Positions 16,107 to 25,487 of a stretch of DNA of 55,647 nt are shown piece by piece (the stretch's first letter is position 1; every line of letters begins with the position of its first letter). This DNA comes from Treponema sp. GTDB taxonomy: Bacteria; Spirochaetota; Spirochaetia; Treponematales; Breznakiellaceae. The notes beneath the pieces are model-generated. The model made no database searches and was not told where the DNA came from. It saw only the letters and a program-made list of their open reading frames with translations. A program made the position numbers and the translations under genes. The stretch is taken from positions 1-55,647 of the forward strand of contig WQXG01000011.1 of assembly GCA_009784975.1 (NCBI GenBank), written 5' to 3'.

Positions 16107-19100
16107 ATGAAAAACATATTCAAATTGATTGGGCTTATCGCGCTGGCAGCAGTGCTTGGGCTTGCAGCCTGCGATGAGGACGGAAATGGCGACGGCAAGA
16201 TCGTCATTAGCGGTACCATTCAAGCGGCTTCGAGTGCAAACATCAGCTTTGCAAGAACTGTTATATCTCAGGACGCAAAAACATTTACGGGCGAAGTTAA
16301 CAATGACGATGATTCCATATCCGGGATACTTCGGGATGGTGATATGATTTTCATGCTTACCGGTATGTATGATCGCAGTACCGGCGGCTTTTCCATGCAG
16401 GCAGCTTCAAGTTTTGCAGTGTTCTCCATTAACGGCGCTTTGGACCTAAGCGGAAATATAATTCCTGCTTTAAGCCAGGCGGTTATTCAGATTAGAGACA
16501 ATGAAGGTGAATGGAGTACCATCGTACTGGATGTTGTCCAAAGTTCCGGGGCAGCAGGCGGCGTAGAAGACGTTAATCAGGAAGACGGCGCGAAAACTCC
16601 CGTATGGGCAAGGGGTATATGGTACGACAGTTTCACCATGTATATCATTACCGAAAACGCCATCATGGTTCATTACGGTGATGATTGGGAGCAAATCATT
16701 ATTGTTGAGATTGAGGATGTTTTCGGCGATCCAAACGCTGTTAATTTGATTGTACGCGATTACATTGTTGATGCATCCGGTAACCCGGATTATTTTTATA
16801 CTGCAAAATTTTATGTTACCAAAGATTATAATCAAACTGTTCAGGACGTTATCGGAGATTTAACATTTGACGATGTCTACGGCACCGAAGACGACAAAAA
16901 ATTATCCGAAGCAATTGAAGAAATACTCGAAACAGGCGCAAAGGTTTTATTCCTGTCGCCGTATGTCGGTACAGGCTCAGATGTCTTTCTTGAAGACGAG
17001 CTTACAGTGGAAGGCATCTGGTCGCCTTTATTTAAAACAACTTCCTCTGCAATAGCCGCAAGCGAAATTAAAGTTGTTCCGTTTTTAACAATGATGCTTA
17101 CCGACACAGAAACGGCTGTGTACAAACCCCCGGTGAACGAAATTGAAATTAACGTACCGGCGAATTTAATGTTTTCAACAAATCCCCAAAACATACAAGT
17201 AACAATTATGCCGGAAGGCTCAATCGTAAACGATATGATAATGAATTACGACAGTGTTATCGCACAAGGCGCCAGTTGGGAAATGACCGTTGTGGGGAAT
17301 AAAATAACAACACCGCTTTATATCAGCAATATGACTATGTTTGCGCCGTGGAAAGGCGGCGGTGTTTATGACGTTTTTGTATCGTTTAATTCCGATGACC
17401 CAATGGACACAATGGCAGCAACAAGGTATCTAAAAGCGGAGTCTGTTACAATTATTTCCGAAGGAAAAACCATTGTTAACTCAAACGATTTGGAAGAAGT
17501 TTTTTATCTTCAATGGTACGATTTGACGAACATATTAGAGATTACAGTTTCAGATGAAATTATGGATTTTGCCAAAAATGAATATTATATACATGACGGA
17601 GAAAATTGGATTTCCGGTTATAACTATTCGTTGTTTGTGGTAGAACCCGCAACAACTCCAAGAGAAGTGTATGATTACCGTCCCCATGATCCGGATCATG
17701 TTAATAACAACATTATTACCCGCAATGAATATATGCCTCATTCAAGCTCTTCCTACGAAGACGGTGTATTAACTCAACCTTTATTGCCTGCTTACGGCAG
17801 CGAATTCATGTGGACAGGTACAGGTAATTATGATGTTTATTTATTGTTGAGAAATTTTTCCAACGAAGACCCGGTTAGGTTTTACAAAGTTTCAGGAGTG
17901 ACTTTTACAGATAGGATCACAGAAATTACTATTAGCGAAGCGGGACGAGTTACCCCGTTTTCAGCGGGCGGCAATGTACTGGTTATTACAGTAGTTGATG
18001 GGATGACATTTGACGCCAATACCACTGTAAGGGTTTATCCTGCAGGAACAAGTGTGCGTGGATCCATTGATAAGTTAACGGTTAATCTAATCGCCGAAAG
18101 ATACATCCCGGGTGTTATAATCGAAGGTACAACAATAACCATACCGCTTTTGGAAAGAAACAGTCCGTTTGCATGGACTGAATCCGGTGTTTTTGATGTT
18201 ATCTTAACCACCGGACCTAATGACGCCCAAAATATGTCGCTAACCAGCTTGTATAATCAGCCTCGCCGTTACAAAGCCGATTCTGTAAATATCGCGCCGG
18301 GAACAAATACAAATGTCACCGGATTTTATAGAATCAGCTCGTATGCCGGAGGGACAAAAATTATTGAGATGGACGTACCTTCTGAACTGGATGGCTTAAG
18401 CTACAGTTTTTCCGGAATAAGTTTACTTCCGGAAGGAACAACTAAAACAAAAATAACTGATGATGAAATAGCCGGAGGGTATAATAGCGTACGGCCCTAT
18501 TTTACTAATTCAGATTCTCTTGGAGCCATAAATACCGCTTATTGTTCCTACAACGGGAAAAATCCCGGCGGAAAATATATCTTCCCAATCGTCCATCCCC
18601 AAAATGGAGCCTATTATTCTCCTAACCAGTATCAGTTCAATCCATGGCGCGGCGGCGGCGTTTATGATATTTTTATAACGTTTAATGTCGCTTCTGAACA
18701 ACGTCATTTTAGAGTATCTTCCGTGGAATTTATTGACGCAAATGAATACCCAACATTTGATGATGGTCGTTATTTCATTGAAGACATAAGAATCACAAAA
18801 GATCAAATGGACGCTATTGAAGTGCTTAAATGGTGGGAGTTTGGAAAATCTTTTGAGATTAACATTCCAAAAAGTATATATGACGTTGCCAAAGACAGTA
18901 TATGGATATATTTATTTGAGGAAGGGGATCCAGGACCGCTAACCGCACCGTATGGTAATTTTGATAGCAATATTACAAGGTTGCAAAGCCCTCATCCAAT
19001 GGAGACCCCAGAAGGCTGGTATTTTAGTAATACCACAGCCGATCCTGTTACATTAACTGCGTATTTTAAAGCAGGTTATAAGGAACCATGGGCAGTAAGC

Positions 19101-19232
19101 GGAACTTATGATTTTTATATCCAATGTCATCAGCAAGGTGTCGGTTATATATTGGAATTAAGAGCTGCCTCAGTATCATTTGCAAATGATCACACGGTCA
19201 TAACAAACGCAGTGCCATTCGATAGGCAATAA
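16107..19232 (+). CDS. Giant lipoprotein of unknown family sharing the leader of its neighbour
   Basis: This 1041-aa protein starts at ATG 16107 with AGGGGGAG just upstream. Its leader and lipobox (LIGLIALAA, LGLAACDEDG) match those of the preceding lipoprotein almost base for base, while the rest is unrelated. The mature part looks beta-rich and has recurring segments of about 140-170 residues marked by W(K/R)GGGVYD(V/I)F(V/I)(S/T)FN (near residues 413 and 848) and related blocks such as WTGTGNYDVYLLL, WTESGVFDVILTT and WAVSGTYDFYIQ, each closing a repeat. Each block is followed by YK(A/V)SxVxF/I. This suggests five or more divergent repeats of one extracellular fold. No known domain is recognised. 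It probably shares a transcript with the upstream gene. Confidence 0.8.
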   Translation: MKNIFKLIGLIALAAVLGLAACDEDGNGDGKIVISGTIQAASSANISFARTVISQDAKTFTGEVNNDDDSISGILRDGDMIFMLTGMYDRSTGGFSMQAASSFAVFSINGALDLSGNIIPALSQAVIQIRDNEGEWSTIVLDVVQSSGAAGGVEDVNQEDGAKTPVWARGIWYDSFTMYIITENAIMVHYGDDWEQIIIVEIEDVFGDPNAVNLIVRDYIVDASGNPDYFYTAKFYVTKDYNQTVQDVIGDLTFDDVYGTEDDKKLSEAIEEILETGAKVLFLSPYVGTGSDVFLEDELTVEGIWSPLFKTTSSAIAASEIKVVPFLTMMLTDTETAVYKPPVNEIEINVPANLMFSTNPQNIQVTIMPEGSIVNDMIMNYDSVIAQGASWEMTVVGNKITTPLYISNMTMFAPWKGGGVYDVFVSFNSDDPMDTMAATRYLKAESVTIISEGKTIVNSNDLEEVFYLQWYDLTNILEITVSDEIMDFAKNEYYIHDGENWISGYNYSLFVVEPATTPREVYDYRPHDPDHVNNNIITRNEYMPHSSSSYEDGVLTQPLLPAYGSEFMWTGTGNYDVYLLLRNFSNEDPVRFYKVSGVTFTDRITEITISEAGRVTPFSAGGNVLVITVVDGMTFDANTTVRVYPAGTSVRGSIDKLTVNLIAERYIPGVIIEGTTITIPLLERNSPFAWTESGVFDVILTTGPNDAQNMSLTSLYNQPRRYKADSVNIAPGTNTNVTGFYRISSYAGGTKIIEMDVPSELDGLSYSFSGISLLPEGTTKTKITDDEIAGGYNSVRPYFTNSDSLGAINTAYCSYNGKNPGGKYIFPIVHPQNGAYYSPNQYQFNPWRGGGVYDIFITFNVASEQRHFRVSSVEFIDANEYPTFDDGRYFIEDIRITKDQMDAIEVLKWWEFGKSFEINIPKSIYDVAKDSIWIYLFEEGDPGPLTAPYGNFDSNITRLQSPHPMETPEGWYFSNTTADPVTLTAYFKAGYKEPWAVSGTYDFYIQCHQQGVGYILELRAASVSFANDHTVITNAVPFDRQ

Positions 19233-19241
19233 AAGGCGCTT

Positions 19242-19301
19242 GTCACTGATTACGCAGATTAAGGTTTTTCTTTTTCTGCGTAATAGCTATGCAGCGGTGA
19301 C
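19242..19301. repeat. Inverted-repeat hairpin in a convergent intergenic region
   Basis: ATTACGCAG (19249-19257) pairs with CTGCGTAAT (19276-19284), and GTCAC (19242-19246) with GTGAC (19297-19301). It lies between a plus-strand lipoprotein gene and the minus-strand hicB. It may end transcription from either side, or be a dispersed element of the CACTGATTACGCAGATTA type; no second copy is in this window. Confidence 0.6.
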
Positions 19302-19314
19302 TGTCATTTGAATA

Positions 19315-19659
19315 TTATACAGTTTGTCTAATTGCATTTTCAACTAAAGTATTTAAAGAAATGCCTCGTGCGGATGCGGTTAAAACTAATCTGCGATGAA
19401 GATCGGCATTTATTCGGACGTTAAAGGAACCTTTAAATGGTTTTTCCGGTTGTTTGCCTTTTGCATCACAAAAATCCAAATATTCATCTATCGCTTTGTG
19501 AAAGTCGTCAGTTATGGCTTTTACACTATCACCTTCGAATGATATAAGCGCTTTTATACCAACAACTTTTCCATGAAAAACAGCGTCTTCTTCGGAAAAA
19601 CACACATTTCCAATATAATCTTTATAATGTAAATAACTACCATTTCTATTGTTTTTCAT
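19315..19659 (-). CDS. hicB: HicB-family antitoxin-like protein (orphan)
   Basis: This 114-aa protein has the HicB layout. The N-terminal part is a partial RNase-H-like fold (YKDYIGNVCFSEEDAVFHGKV, ISFEGDSVKAITDDFHKAID), and the C-terminal part a ribbon-helix-helix (GSFNVRINADLHRRLVLTA, GISLNTLVENAI). HicB antitoxins neutralise the HicA mRNA-targeting toxin. No hicA is present: only 39 bp separate the start from the next upstream gene and no small ORF lies downstream. The start ATG is behind TTGGAGTACT (GGAG). It may act as a stand-alone regulator or as an antidote for a toxin elsewhere. Confidence 0.8.
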   Translation of the reverse strand: MKNNRNGSYLHYKDYIGNVCFSEEDAVFHGKVVGIKALISFEGDSVKAITDDFHKAIDEYLDFCDAKGKQPEKPFKGSFNVRINADLHRRLVLTASARGISLNTLVENAIRQTV

Positions 19660-19698
19660 AGTACTCCAACTATTTTTAGTTGCAAAAATCGCCTCGTA

Positions 19699-20337
19699 CT
19701 ACCTCGGCGCGCGAATTCTAGTATTGCTGCCGGAAGAATATGCCGCATTGTTTCCAATGGAATTATCTTTGGAATAATATATTTTGTACCATCCCGGTCT
19801 GTAAAAATCTAAATCGAAACTGTAATAGGTAATGTTAAGGGAGTAAGATTCATTGCGTTCTGAAGATGCGTCAACGGCATCGGGAATATAAACATAATAG
19901 TAAGTACTGCCGAATTCCTGCTCATAAGCCCCGCGGGCTCTTCGTCCGTCTACATTAAATACTAAAACATGGTATGGAAATTTTTTAGAATACAAGAATG
20001 AGTTATTGTCGGAAAACAAAGTCGGTTCTAAATTCGAATTGAGAGTATCATTGGATAAAGTGATGCCATTGGCTGCGGCGTTTACATTCATGGTAAAGCC
20101 ATTGCCTGTTGTTTTTACGCCTTCAATCTCCCAATCGTTTACCGATTCTACTCTGACGGTAATTTTTTCGAATTCTGCGCCTTCGGTCAGTCTGTCATTG
20201 ACAAATACTGCTCCATGAATAGTAAATGAATCTTCTGCAATAAAAAAACATTTGTAATAATGGTAAGTATATGTTACTTCGCAGGATATAAACAGCAAAA
20301 CGGAAATTAGCGGTAAATATAATCGTATCGCTTTCAT
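19699..20337 (-). CDS. Small lipoprotein of unknown function
   Basis: This 212-aa protein is started at ATG 20337 because AAAGGAGC lies just upstream and a lipoprotein signal (YLPLISVLLFISC) follows; the frame extends to 20424 but only into the upstream gene. Mature residues are rich in Tyr and Asn and suggest beta structure (DSFTIHGAVFVND, YYYVYIPDAVDASS, WYKIYYSKDNS). I do not recognise the family. It lies 10 bp after the PQQ-propeller lipoprotein gene and is probably co-transcribed with it, so the two may work together at the cell surface or periplasm. Confidence 0.7.
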   Translation of the reverse strand: MKAIRLYLPLISVLLFISCEVTYTYHYYKCFFIAEDSFTIHGAVFVNDRLTEGAEFEKITVRVESVNDWEIEGVKTTGNGFTMNVNAAANGITLSNDTLNSNLEPTLFSDNNSFLYSKKFPYHVLVFNVDGRRARGAYEQEFGSTYYYVYIPDAVDASSERNESYSLNITYYSFDLDFYRPGWYKIYYSKDNSIGNNAAYSSGSNTRIRAPR

Positions 20338-20347
20338 TTTTGCTCCT

Positions 20348-21589
20348 TTATTTACATCGTATTGCTTTAAAAAATACGGTCTGATTAGTGTATAAGCCGG
20401 AATAAAATATAACAAGCGTGTCATTATATATTATTCCTTTATACTCTGCATGGGTCATGTTTATTTCAATTGTTCTTTTATTTACACCGGTAAAATCTCC
20501 ATTGGCGGCGTTATGTACCCGTAAACCAGAGTCGCTCATAACATATAATTTTTCCTCATATATATACGGGCGTGTTCTGTAATAATAATTATCTTCATCC
20601 AGATCGTAATTCCAAACTGTTTCACCGGTATCGGCATTAATGGCAATTACTGACCTGTTGGAATTACGGATGCAATACAGTATATTATCGTGCAATGTAA
20701 TTCTGGAAGCAAATCTTTTATCTGCTTCAAAGTTTTCGTAAATTAAATCTCCGGTGTTTTTATTGTAGCTGGATAAACCTGTTGCTGCAATTAATATATT
20801 ATCATTGTATAAAACAAGAGCAAAAGTTCTGTTGTTTAAAACCTGACGTGTATCTTCTTCCCAAATAATATCGCAGGTTTCCGCGTCCATTGCAATTAGA
20901 ATACCCGACCATGTAATAAAATAAATAACTCCATTTTCTGAAATTATATTGGAAGTAACAGTTGTTATATTGTCGGTCCAGACAAGATCCGGCGCTATTT
21001 TCTGAACTTCGTAAGGATTCTTTAAAAAATCTATCATGGAAGTATCAAGCCGTCTTACCCCTCTAAAAGCTGCAGAAACATACTGTGTATTTCCCCAAAA
21101 GAGATAATCGGAAACTACAGTATAACTTTCCGGCGATGCATTGTTGCGTCTTGCTTCTGTTTCATTTTCGCCAAGCAGTAAGGTTGCAGCCAGCTTACCG
21201 TTAGATTCATTTAATATGTAGATATATCCGAGTACAGGCAGATAGATGTGTTCTCCGACTATTTGTATTTCTCGTATATTTTGGCTGGATTGCGGAAAAA
21301 TTCTGTCACTTTCCCATATTACTTTACCGGTTTCAATATCAATTTTAACAACACTTGAGCCTCCGCCGGGAATTCTATTTGCCGGGAAATATAAATATTT
21401 GCCTGCAGTAATATAAGTAAGGTCATAATAGCTACCGAAAACTTCCCTGTCCCACAATACTTCGGCATCATATCTTGTTTCTTTCCCAGCCATTATTGTA
21501 TCTATTAATAAAGCATTTTCGCTGAAATCAACAACACATGAAAGGATAGAGAAAGATAGTATAATAATCAAAACCGGCATTAATTTCAT
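20348..21589 (-). CDS. PQQ-like beta-propeller lipoprotein
   Basis: This 413-aa protein has a lipoprotein signal (PVLIIILSFSILSC) and several blades of the PQQ/quinoprotein propeller, seen as IDIETGKVIWESD, MDAETCDIIWEED, YNKNTGDLIYENF and INADTGETVWNYD. BamB of the outer-membrane assembly machinery has this fold, but nothing here identifies it as BamB; a cofactor-free scaffold role is equally possible. The start is set at ATG 21589, where the signal peptide begins; a frame extension to 21619 lacks support, and no strong SD is visible. It is followed closely by another lipoprotein gene. Confidence 0.75.
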   Translation of the reverse strand: MKLMPVLIIILSFSILSCVVDFSENALLIDTIMAGKETRYDAEVLWDREVFGSYYDLTYITAGKYLYFPANRIPGGGSSVVKIDIETGKVIWESDRIFPQSSQNIREIQIVGEHIYLPVLGYIYILNESNGKLAATLLLGENETEARRNNASPESYTVVSDYLFWGNTQYVSAAFRGVRRLDTSMIDFLKNPYEVQKIAPDLVWTDNITTVTSNIISENGVIYFITWSGILIAMDAETCDIIWEEDTRQVLNNRTFALVLYNDNILIAATGLSSYNKNTGDLIYENFEADKRFASRITLHDNILYCIRNSNRSVIAINADTGETVWNYDLDEDNYYYRTRPYIYEEKLYVMSDSGLRVHNAANGDFTGVNKRTIEINMTHAEYKGIIYNDTLVIFYSGLYTNQTVFFKAIRCK

Positions 21590-21644
21590 TGGATATAACC
21601 TAATATAATTATATACCAATCACGCAGGAAAATCCAGAGAAAAG

Positions 21645-23414
21645 CTACCCCTTCTTTACAATCTTTCCCCACGTATCCCTCAAACCAACCGTTCTGTTAA
21701 ACACAGGCTTTTCGCTGCCGATGTCGCGTACAAAGTAGCCCAGGCGTTCAAACTGGAATGATTGTTCAGGTGAGGCATTTGCTATCGCAGGCTCGCCCCA
21801 TGCGTTGGCTATTACTTCAAGTGAGTTGGGATTGAGATTATCGATGAAGGAACCGCGATTGCCCTGGCAATCAACGCTGTCCATTGGGCGTTCTGCGCTG
21901 AACAGGTAATCGTAAAGACGCACTTCGATGGGGACTGCGCTCTCTGCGCTGACCCAGTGAATTGTGCCTTTTACTTTTTTGCTGCTGTCGGCAACGCTGC
22001 TGCCGGCAGTGCCGCCGGCAACGCTGCCACCGGCGCTGCCGCTTTTGGTTTCCGGGTCATAAATGCACCTCACGGCAGTGATGTTGCCGTTTTCGTCTTT
22101 GTCAAAACCGGTGCAGGTGATAATGTATGCATAACGAAGGCGTACCGCGTTGCCGGGGAAGAGGCGGAAGTATTTGGGCGGAGGTGTTTCTTCAAAATCT
22201 TCGCGTTCAATCCACAGTTCGCGGGAGAACGGGACGCTGCGTTTTCCTGCGCTTTCGTCTTCGGGATTGTTGACGGCTTCGAGAAGTTCGCTTTTTTCCT
22301 GCGGATAATTTTCTATGATAAGTTTTAACGGTCTTAGTACAGCCATTATGCGCAATGCGCGTTTGTTTAAATCTTCGCGCAGGCAGTATTCAAGGAAAGC
22401 GATGTCTACCATGCTGTCTGTTTTTGAGATTCCGATTTGTGAAACAAAATTGCGTATTGCCTGCGGCGTGTATCCGCGGCGGCGTAAACCTGCGATTGTC
22501 GGCATTCGGGGGTCGTCCCAGCCGGAAACATATTTGTCCTGCACAAGTTTTAAAAGCCAGCGTTTGCTCATAACAGTGTAACTTAAGTTAAGGCGGGCAA
22601 ATTCTATCTGGCGGGACGGGAATACTTCCGCTTCGCGGATAAACCATTCGTAAAGCGGACGGTGTATTTCGTATTCAAGCGAACAAAGAGAATGTGTTAT
22701 TCCTTCTTTTGCATCGGAAAGCGGATGCTGAAAATCGTACATGGGATAAATACACCATGAATTGCCGGTGCGGTAGTGGTGTTCGCGGCGGATACGGTAC
22801 ATAACAGGATCGCGCATAACAAGATTGGGATGAGCCATGTCGATTTTTGCACGCAGGGTTTTTGCTCCGTCCGGGTATTCTCCGGCGCGCATCCGCGCAA
22901 AAAGATCAAGGTTTTCTTCGATTGGGCGGTCTCTGTAGGGACTGTTTCTTCCCGGCGGCGTTATGGTGATATTGTTTTTGTCTGCAACTGCGGTTCCTCG
23001 GTATTCTCTCGTTTCTTCATCTGTAAGATCATCAACATAGGCATTTCCTTTTTTGATAATCTTTACAGCAAGATCGTACAGATACTCGTAATAATCTGAT
23101 GCGTAGTATTCGCGATCTTCCCAATCGTAACCCATCCATTTAATGTCGCGCTTTATTGCCTCGACATAGGAGATGTCTTCTTTTTCCGGATTGGTGTCGT
23201 CAAAGCGAAGATTGCATTTGCCGCCGAAACGCTCCGCCATGATAAAATCAATGTAAAACGCTTTGCAATGGCCTATGTGCAGCCAGCCGTTTGGTTCCGG
23301 CGGAAAACGTGTGTGTACGTAACTGAATCTTCCGGATGCTAAATCTTCTTTTATAAATTCACTTATAAAGTCAGAGCTTGAAACTTCGCTGCAAGAGCTG
23401 CCGGCATCGGTCAT
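21645..23414 (-). CDS. glnS: Glutaminyl-tRNA synthetase
   Basis: This 589-aa class I synthetase has [14 protein letters not shown] (HIGH motif), [10 protein letters not shown], and VMSKR as the KMSKS counterpart, followed by the anticodon-binding beta-barrels. It charges tRNA-Gln with glutamine. The presence of GlnRS implies direct glutaminylation rather than the transamidation route. A Gly/Ala/Ser-rich stretch ([20 protein letters not shown], about residues 463-482) lies in the second barrel domain and looks like a surface-loop expansion. The ATG at 23414 follows CGGGGAAAA. Length is within the family range. Confidence 0.95.
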   Translation of the reverse strand: MTDAGSSCSEVSSSDFISEFIKEDLASGRFSYVHTRFPPEPNGWLHIGHCKAFYIDFIMAERFGGKCNLRFDDTNPEKEDISYVEAIKRDIKWMGYDWEDREYYASDYYEYLYDLAVKIIKKGNAYVDDLTDEETREYRGTAVADKNNITITPPGRNSPYRDRPIEENLDLFARMRAGEYPDGAKTLRAKIDMAHPNLVMRDPVMYRIRREHHYRTGNSWCIYPMYDFQHPLSDAKEGITHSLCSLEYEIHRPLYEWFIREAEVFPSRQIEFARLNLSYTVMSKRWLLKLVQDKYVSGWDDPRMPTIAGLRRRGYTPQAIRNFVSQIGISKTDSMVDIAFLEYCLREDLNKRALRIMAVLRPLKLIIENYPQEKSELLEAVNNPEDESAGKRSVPFSRELWIEREDFEETPPPKYFRLFPGNAVRLRYAYIITCTGFDKDENGNITAVRCIYDPETKSGSAGGSVAGGTAGSSVADSSKKVKGTIHWVSAESAVPIEVRLYDYLFSAERPMDSVDCQGNRGSFIDNLNPNSLEVIANAWGEPAIANASPEQSFQFERLGYFVRDIGSEKPVFNRTVGLRDTWGKIVKKG

Positions 23415-23435
23415 ATTTTTCCCCGTAAAATAGTT

Positions 23436-24119
23436 TTAAAAATTTGTCAGATAACAGAGTCCAAGAAGCAGAATAGCCCATGAAATTTTATCGTCTTTTA
23501 GCTCTTTAAATAAAGAGAGCCTGCTTCCGTACCACCAAAAAAGCCCCATTTGCGCGTCTATGCGGAATGCGTATTCGGCAAAATCTTCTTTTTCGCTCTG
23601 CGCGCCGAATAAAAGATACGCCAGTTCATCCAGAATAATGCTGAATTTTTCAATGGATTTAAAAAAATCTCCCTGCTCAATTGTCTTCATGAATAAAGGA
23701 ACTTCATCCTGGAGCGTGTCTTTTCGGTTTTCGTCGGATTTTTCTACCCATGTTTTTTTTATCAATAAATCCAGATTATTTTGAAAATGGCTTAAATATG
23801 TCTGCAATTCCCCGCTGTGTCTGTCAAGCGCAAGTAAACGCTGATATTCATTGCCTATTCCAAGCGTTTTGGCGTATTCAGATGCGGCTTTTAAATCCGG
23901 TGTTTGGCTCTTGAAAAGACCATCCCGCGGGAAGAGGCGTTCTGCCACTTTACGGTACTCGCCGGGGAATGAAAAAGATTTTGGCGGCTGGCCTCGATAC
24001 ATAAGATCAAGATGCTGATTAATTGCGAAATAGTCAAGAGGGCGCAGTGCCTGTCGGCGACCAGTAGCCTCTTGTTGTCCCCTTATCAAAAGCTTGCGCA
24101 ATGGGTATAATTTACACAT
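23436..24119 (-). CDS. Hypothetical protein, probably co-transcribed with glnS
   Basis: This 227-aa protein matches no family I know. It is mostly alpha-helical in appearance (ASEYAKTLGIGNEYQRLLAL, YLSHFQNNLDLLIKKTW, SIEKFSIILDELAYLLFG) and ends in a hydrophobic helix (ISWAILLLGLCYLTNF), which suggests a C-terminal membrane anchor. The start is uncertain: ATG 24119 overlaps the divergent thioesterase start by two bases, a TTG at 24089 is possible, and the next ATG at 24002 would remove a conserved-looking LRPLDYFAINQ. It ends 21 bp upstream of glnS in the same direction. Confidence 0.6.
   Translation of the reverse strand: MCKLYPLRKLLIRGQQEATGRRQALRPLDYFAINQHLDLMYRGQPPKSFSFPGEYRKVAERLFPRDGLFKSQTPDLKAASEYAKTLGIGNEYQRLLALDRHSGELQTYLSHFQNNLDLLIKKTWVEKSDENRKDTLQDEVPLFMKTIEQGDFFKSIEKFSIILDELAYLLFGAQSEKEDFAEYAFRIDAQMGLFWWYGSRLSLFKELKDDKISWAILLLGLCYLTNF
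24083..24111 (+). promoter_or_regulatory. Promoter of a predicted leaderless thioesterase mRNA
   Basis: TTATCA (24083-24088), a 17-bp spacer and consensus TATAAT (24106-24111) are followed by only six bases before ATG 24118. Transcription would begin at or next to the start codon. No SD precedes the ATG. Confidence 0.6.
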
Positions 24120-24510
24120 GAATACTGAATGTACACTAAGGGTGAGATCCTATGAATGTGATAGTTACAATCATGTTAATAACGCCAATTATTTAAACTA
24201 TCTGGAATATGCCCGTTACGAGTTTTTAAAGGAAGTCGGTTTTAATTATGAGAAAGCGGTTCAATCCGGTTACGGCACTTACATTGCCAAGATAGAAATT
24301 GATTACAAAAAGCCGGCTTTTATCGATGATTTGCTTGTTATAAAATCAAAGCCGATCAAAAAAGGAGCAGTCAGCGGAATTATCGAGCAGCAAATTTGGC
24401 GCGCAGAAGAATTAATAGTTGACGCTAAAGTTACCTGGGTTTTTGTTGATTCAAAGGGGACGCCTGTTAAAATCCCGGAAGAGTTTGATCTGCCCGGGCT
24501 AAAACCGTAG
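24118..24510 (+). CDS. Acyl-CoA thioesterase, 4HBT hot-dog fold (YbgC/FcbC-like)
   Basis: This 130-aa protein is a single hot-dog domain with the family's active-site region YECDSYNHVNNANYLNYLEYAR, given here only in part as DSYNHVNNANYLNYLEYAR, and later strands IEIDYKKPAFIDDLLVIKS and KVTWVFVDSKGTPVKIP. The Asp in the first motif is the usual catalytic residue of 4-hydroxybenzoyl-CoA-type enzymes. It probably hydrolyses short acyl-CoA or acyl-carrier esters; the substrate is not deducible. The ATG at 24118 is preferred over 24094 because TATAAT ends six bases before it, implying a leaderless message. It is convergent with ddl, two bases apart. Confidence 0.88.
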   Translation: MNTECTLRVRSYECDSYNHVNNANYLNYLEYARYEFLKEVGFNYEKAVQSGYGTYIAKIEIDYKKPAFIDDLLVIKSKPIKKGAVSGIIEQQIWRAEELIVDAKVTWVFVDSKGTPVKIPEEFDLPGLKP

Positions 24511-24512
24511 AA

Positions 24513-25487
24513 TCATGGGGGACCCCCAACGCTTGTTTTTAGCTTTTGATCCCGTTCAAACCTGCTGATTGCCAATTCAATCAGGCGGGTGATAAGTTCG
24601 GTGTAGGATATGCCGCTTGCTTCCCACATTTTTGGATACATGCTGATTCTTGTAAAGCCGGGCATAGTGTTAATTTCGTTTACAATCAGCTCGCCATTGT
24701 TTTTTAGAAAAAAATCTACCCGCGAAAGTCCTTCGCAGCAGAGCACTTTAAATACTTTTACCGCAAGTTCCTGGATGCGCTTTTCTGTTTCCTGAGCTGC
24801 TTCGAATTTTGCGGGTATGTGCAAAACAGCGCCTTTTTCATCAAGATACTTGGCGTCGTAAGAATAAAAATCATGGCTGGGGATGATTTCGCCGGGGACG
24901 GAAGCAATGGGGTCCTCGTTTCCAAGTACCGCGCATTCAATCTCCCTGCCGGGGATAAATTCTTCCATGATGACTTTTGTGTCGTACAGGAATGCTTCTT
25001 TTAACGCGGCTGCCAGTTCCGCTTCATTACGGACTTTGCTGATCCCTACGGAAGATCCCATGTTAGCGGGTTTGACAAAAACAGGGGAGCCCAGCGCGGC
25101 CTCAATTTCGGTAAAAGACATAGTTTGATTATAGTTAAGCACAAGAAATTTACCGATGGGAATTTGCGCATCACGCAGAAGCCTTTTCATAACATCTTTG
25201 TCCATGCCGGCAGCAGAGCCAAGCACTCCGGGTCCTACAAAGGGAATGTCGGCTAATTTTAATAACCCCTGAATTGTACCGTCTTCGCCGAACGGACCGT
25301 GCAAAATGGGAAAGATAACATCACATTGAAAAATGTCGTTCATCTGCCATTTGCCGTTTTTTTCTATTTTGATAAGTACAGGATCAAATTTTTTTCTGTC
25401 CATAGCTTCAAGAATATTGTTTGCAGATAAAAGGGAAATTTCATGTTCTGCGGATTTTCCGCCGAACAGCAGCCCTATTTTTTTCAT
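24513..25487 (-). CDS. ddl: D-alanine--D-alanine ligase
   Basis: This 324-aa ATP-grasp ligase joins two D-Ala for peptidoglycan precursor synthesis. Motifs in order are LLFGGKSAEHEISLLSA, FPILHGPFGEDGTIQGLL, FVKPANMGSSVGISKVRNE, EEFIPGREIECAVLGNE, and the C-terminal SRVDFFLKNNGELIVNEINT with MPGFT. The start is ATG 25487, which overlaps the rhomboid stop as TAATG; an upstream open frame to 25679 merely shadows the rhomboid gene. The last codons overlap a small palindrome TGGGGG-A-CCCCCA at 24516-24528. Confidence 0.95.
   Translation of the reverse strand: MKKIGLLFGGKSAEHEISLLSANNILEAMDRKKFDPVLIKIEKNGKWQMNDIFQCDVIFPILHGPFGEDGTIQGLLKLADIPFVGPGVLGSAAGMDKDVMKRLLRDAQIPIGKFLVLNYNQTMSFTEIEAALGSPVFVKPANMGSSVGISKVRNEAELAAALKEAFLYDTKVIMEEFIPGREIECAVLGNEDPIASVPGEIIPSHDFYSYDAKYLDEKGAVLHIPAKFEAAQETEKRIQELAVKVFKVLCCEGLSRVDFFLKNNGELIVNEINTMPGFTRISMYPKMWEASGISYTELITRLIELAISRFERDQKLKTSVGGPP

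Noticed and set aside
19660-19698. Possible hicA toxin fragment upstream of hicB
   Set aside because: Only 39 bp are available and no reading frame resembles HicA.
24516-24528. TGGGGG-A-CCCCCA palindrome at the thioesterase/ddl junction
   Set aside because: The one-base loop and missing T-run make a terminator unlikely; it is short enough to be chance.
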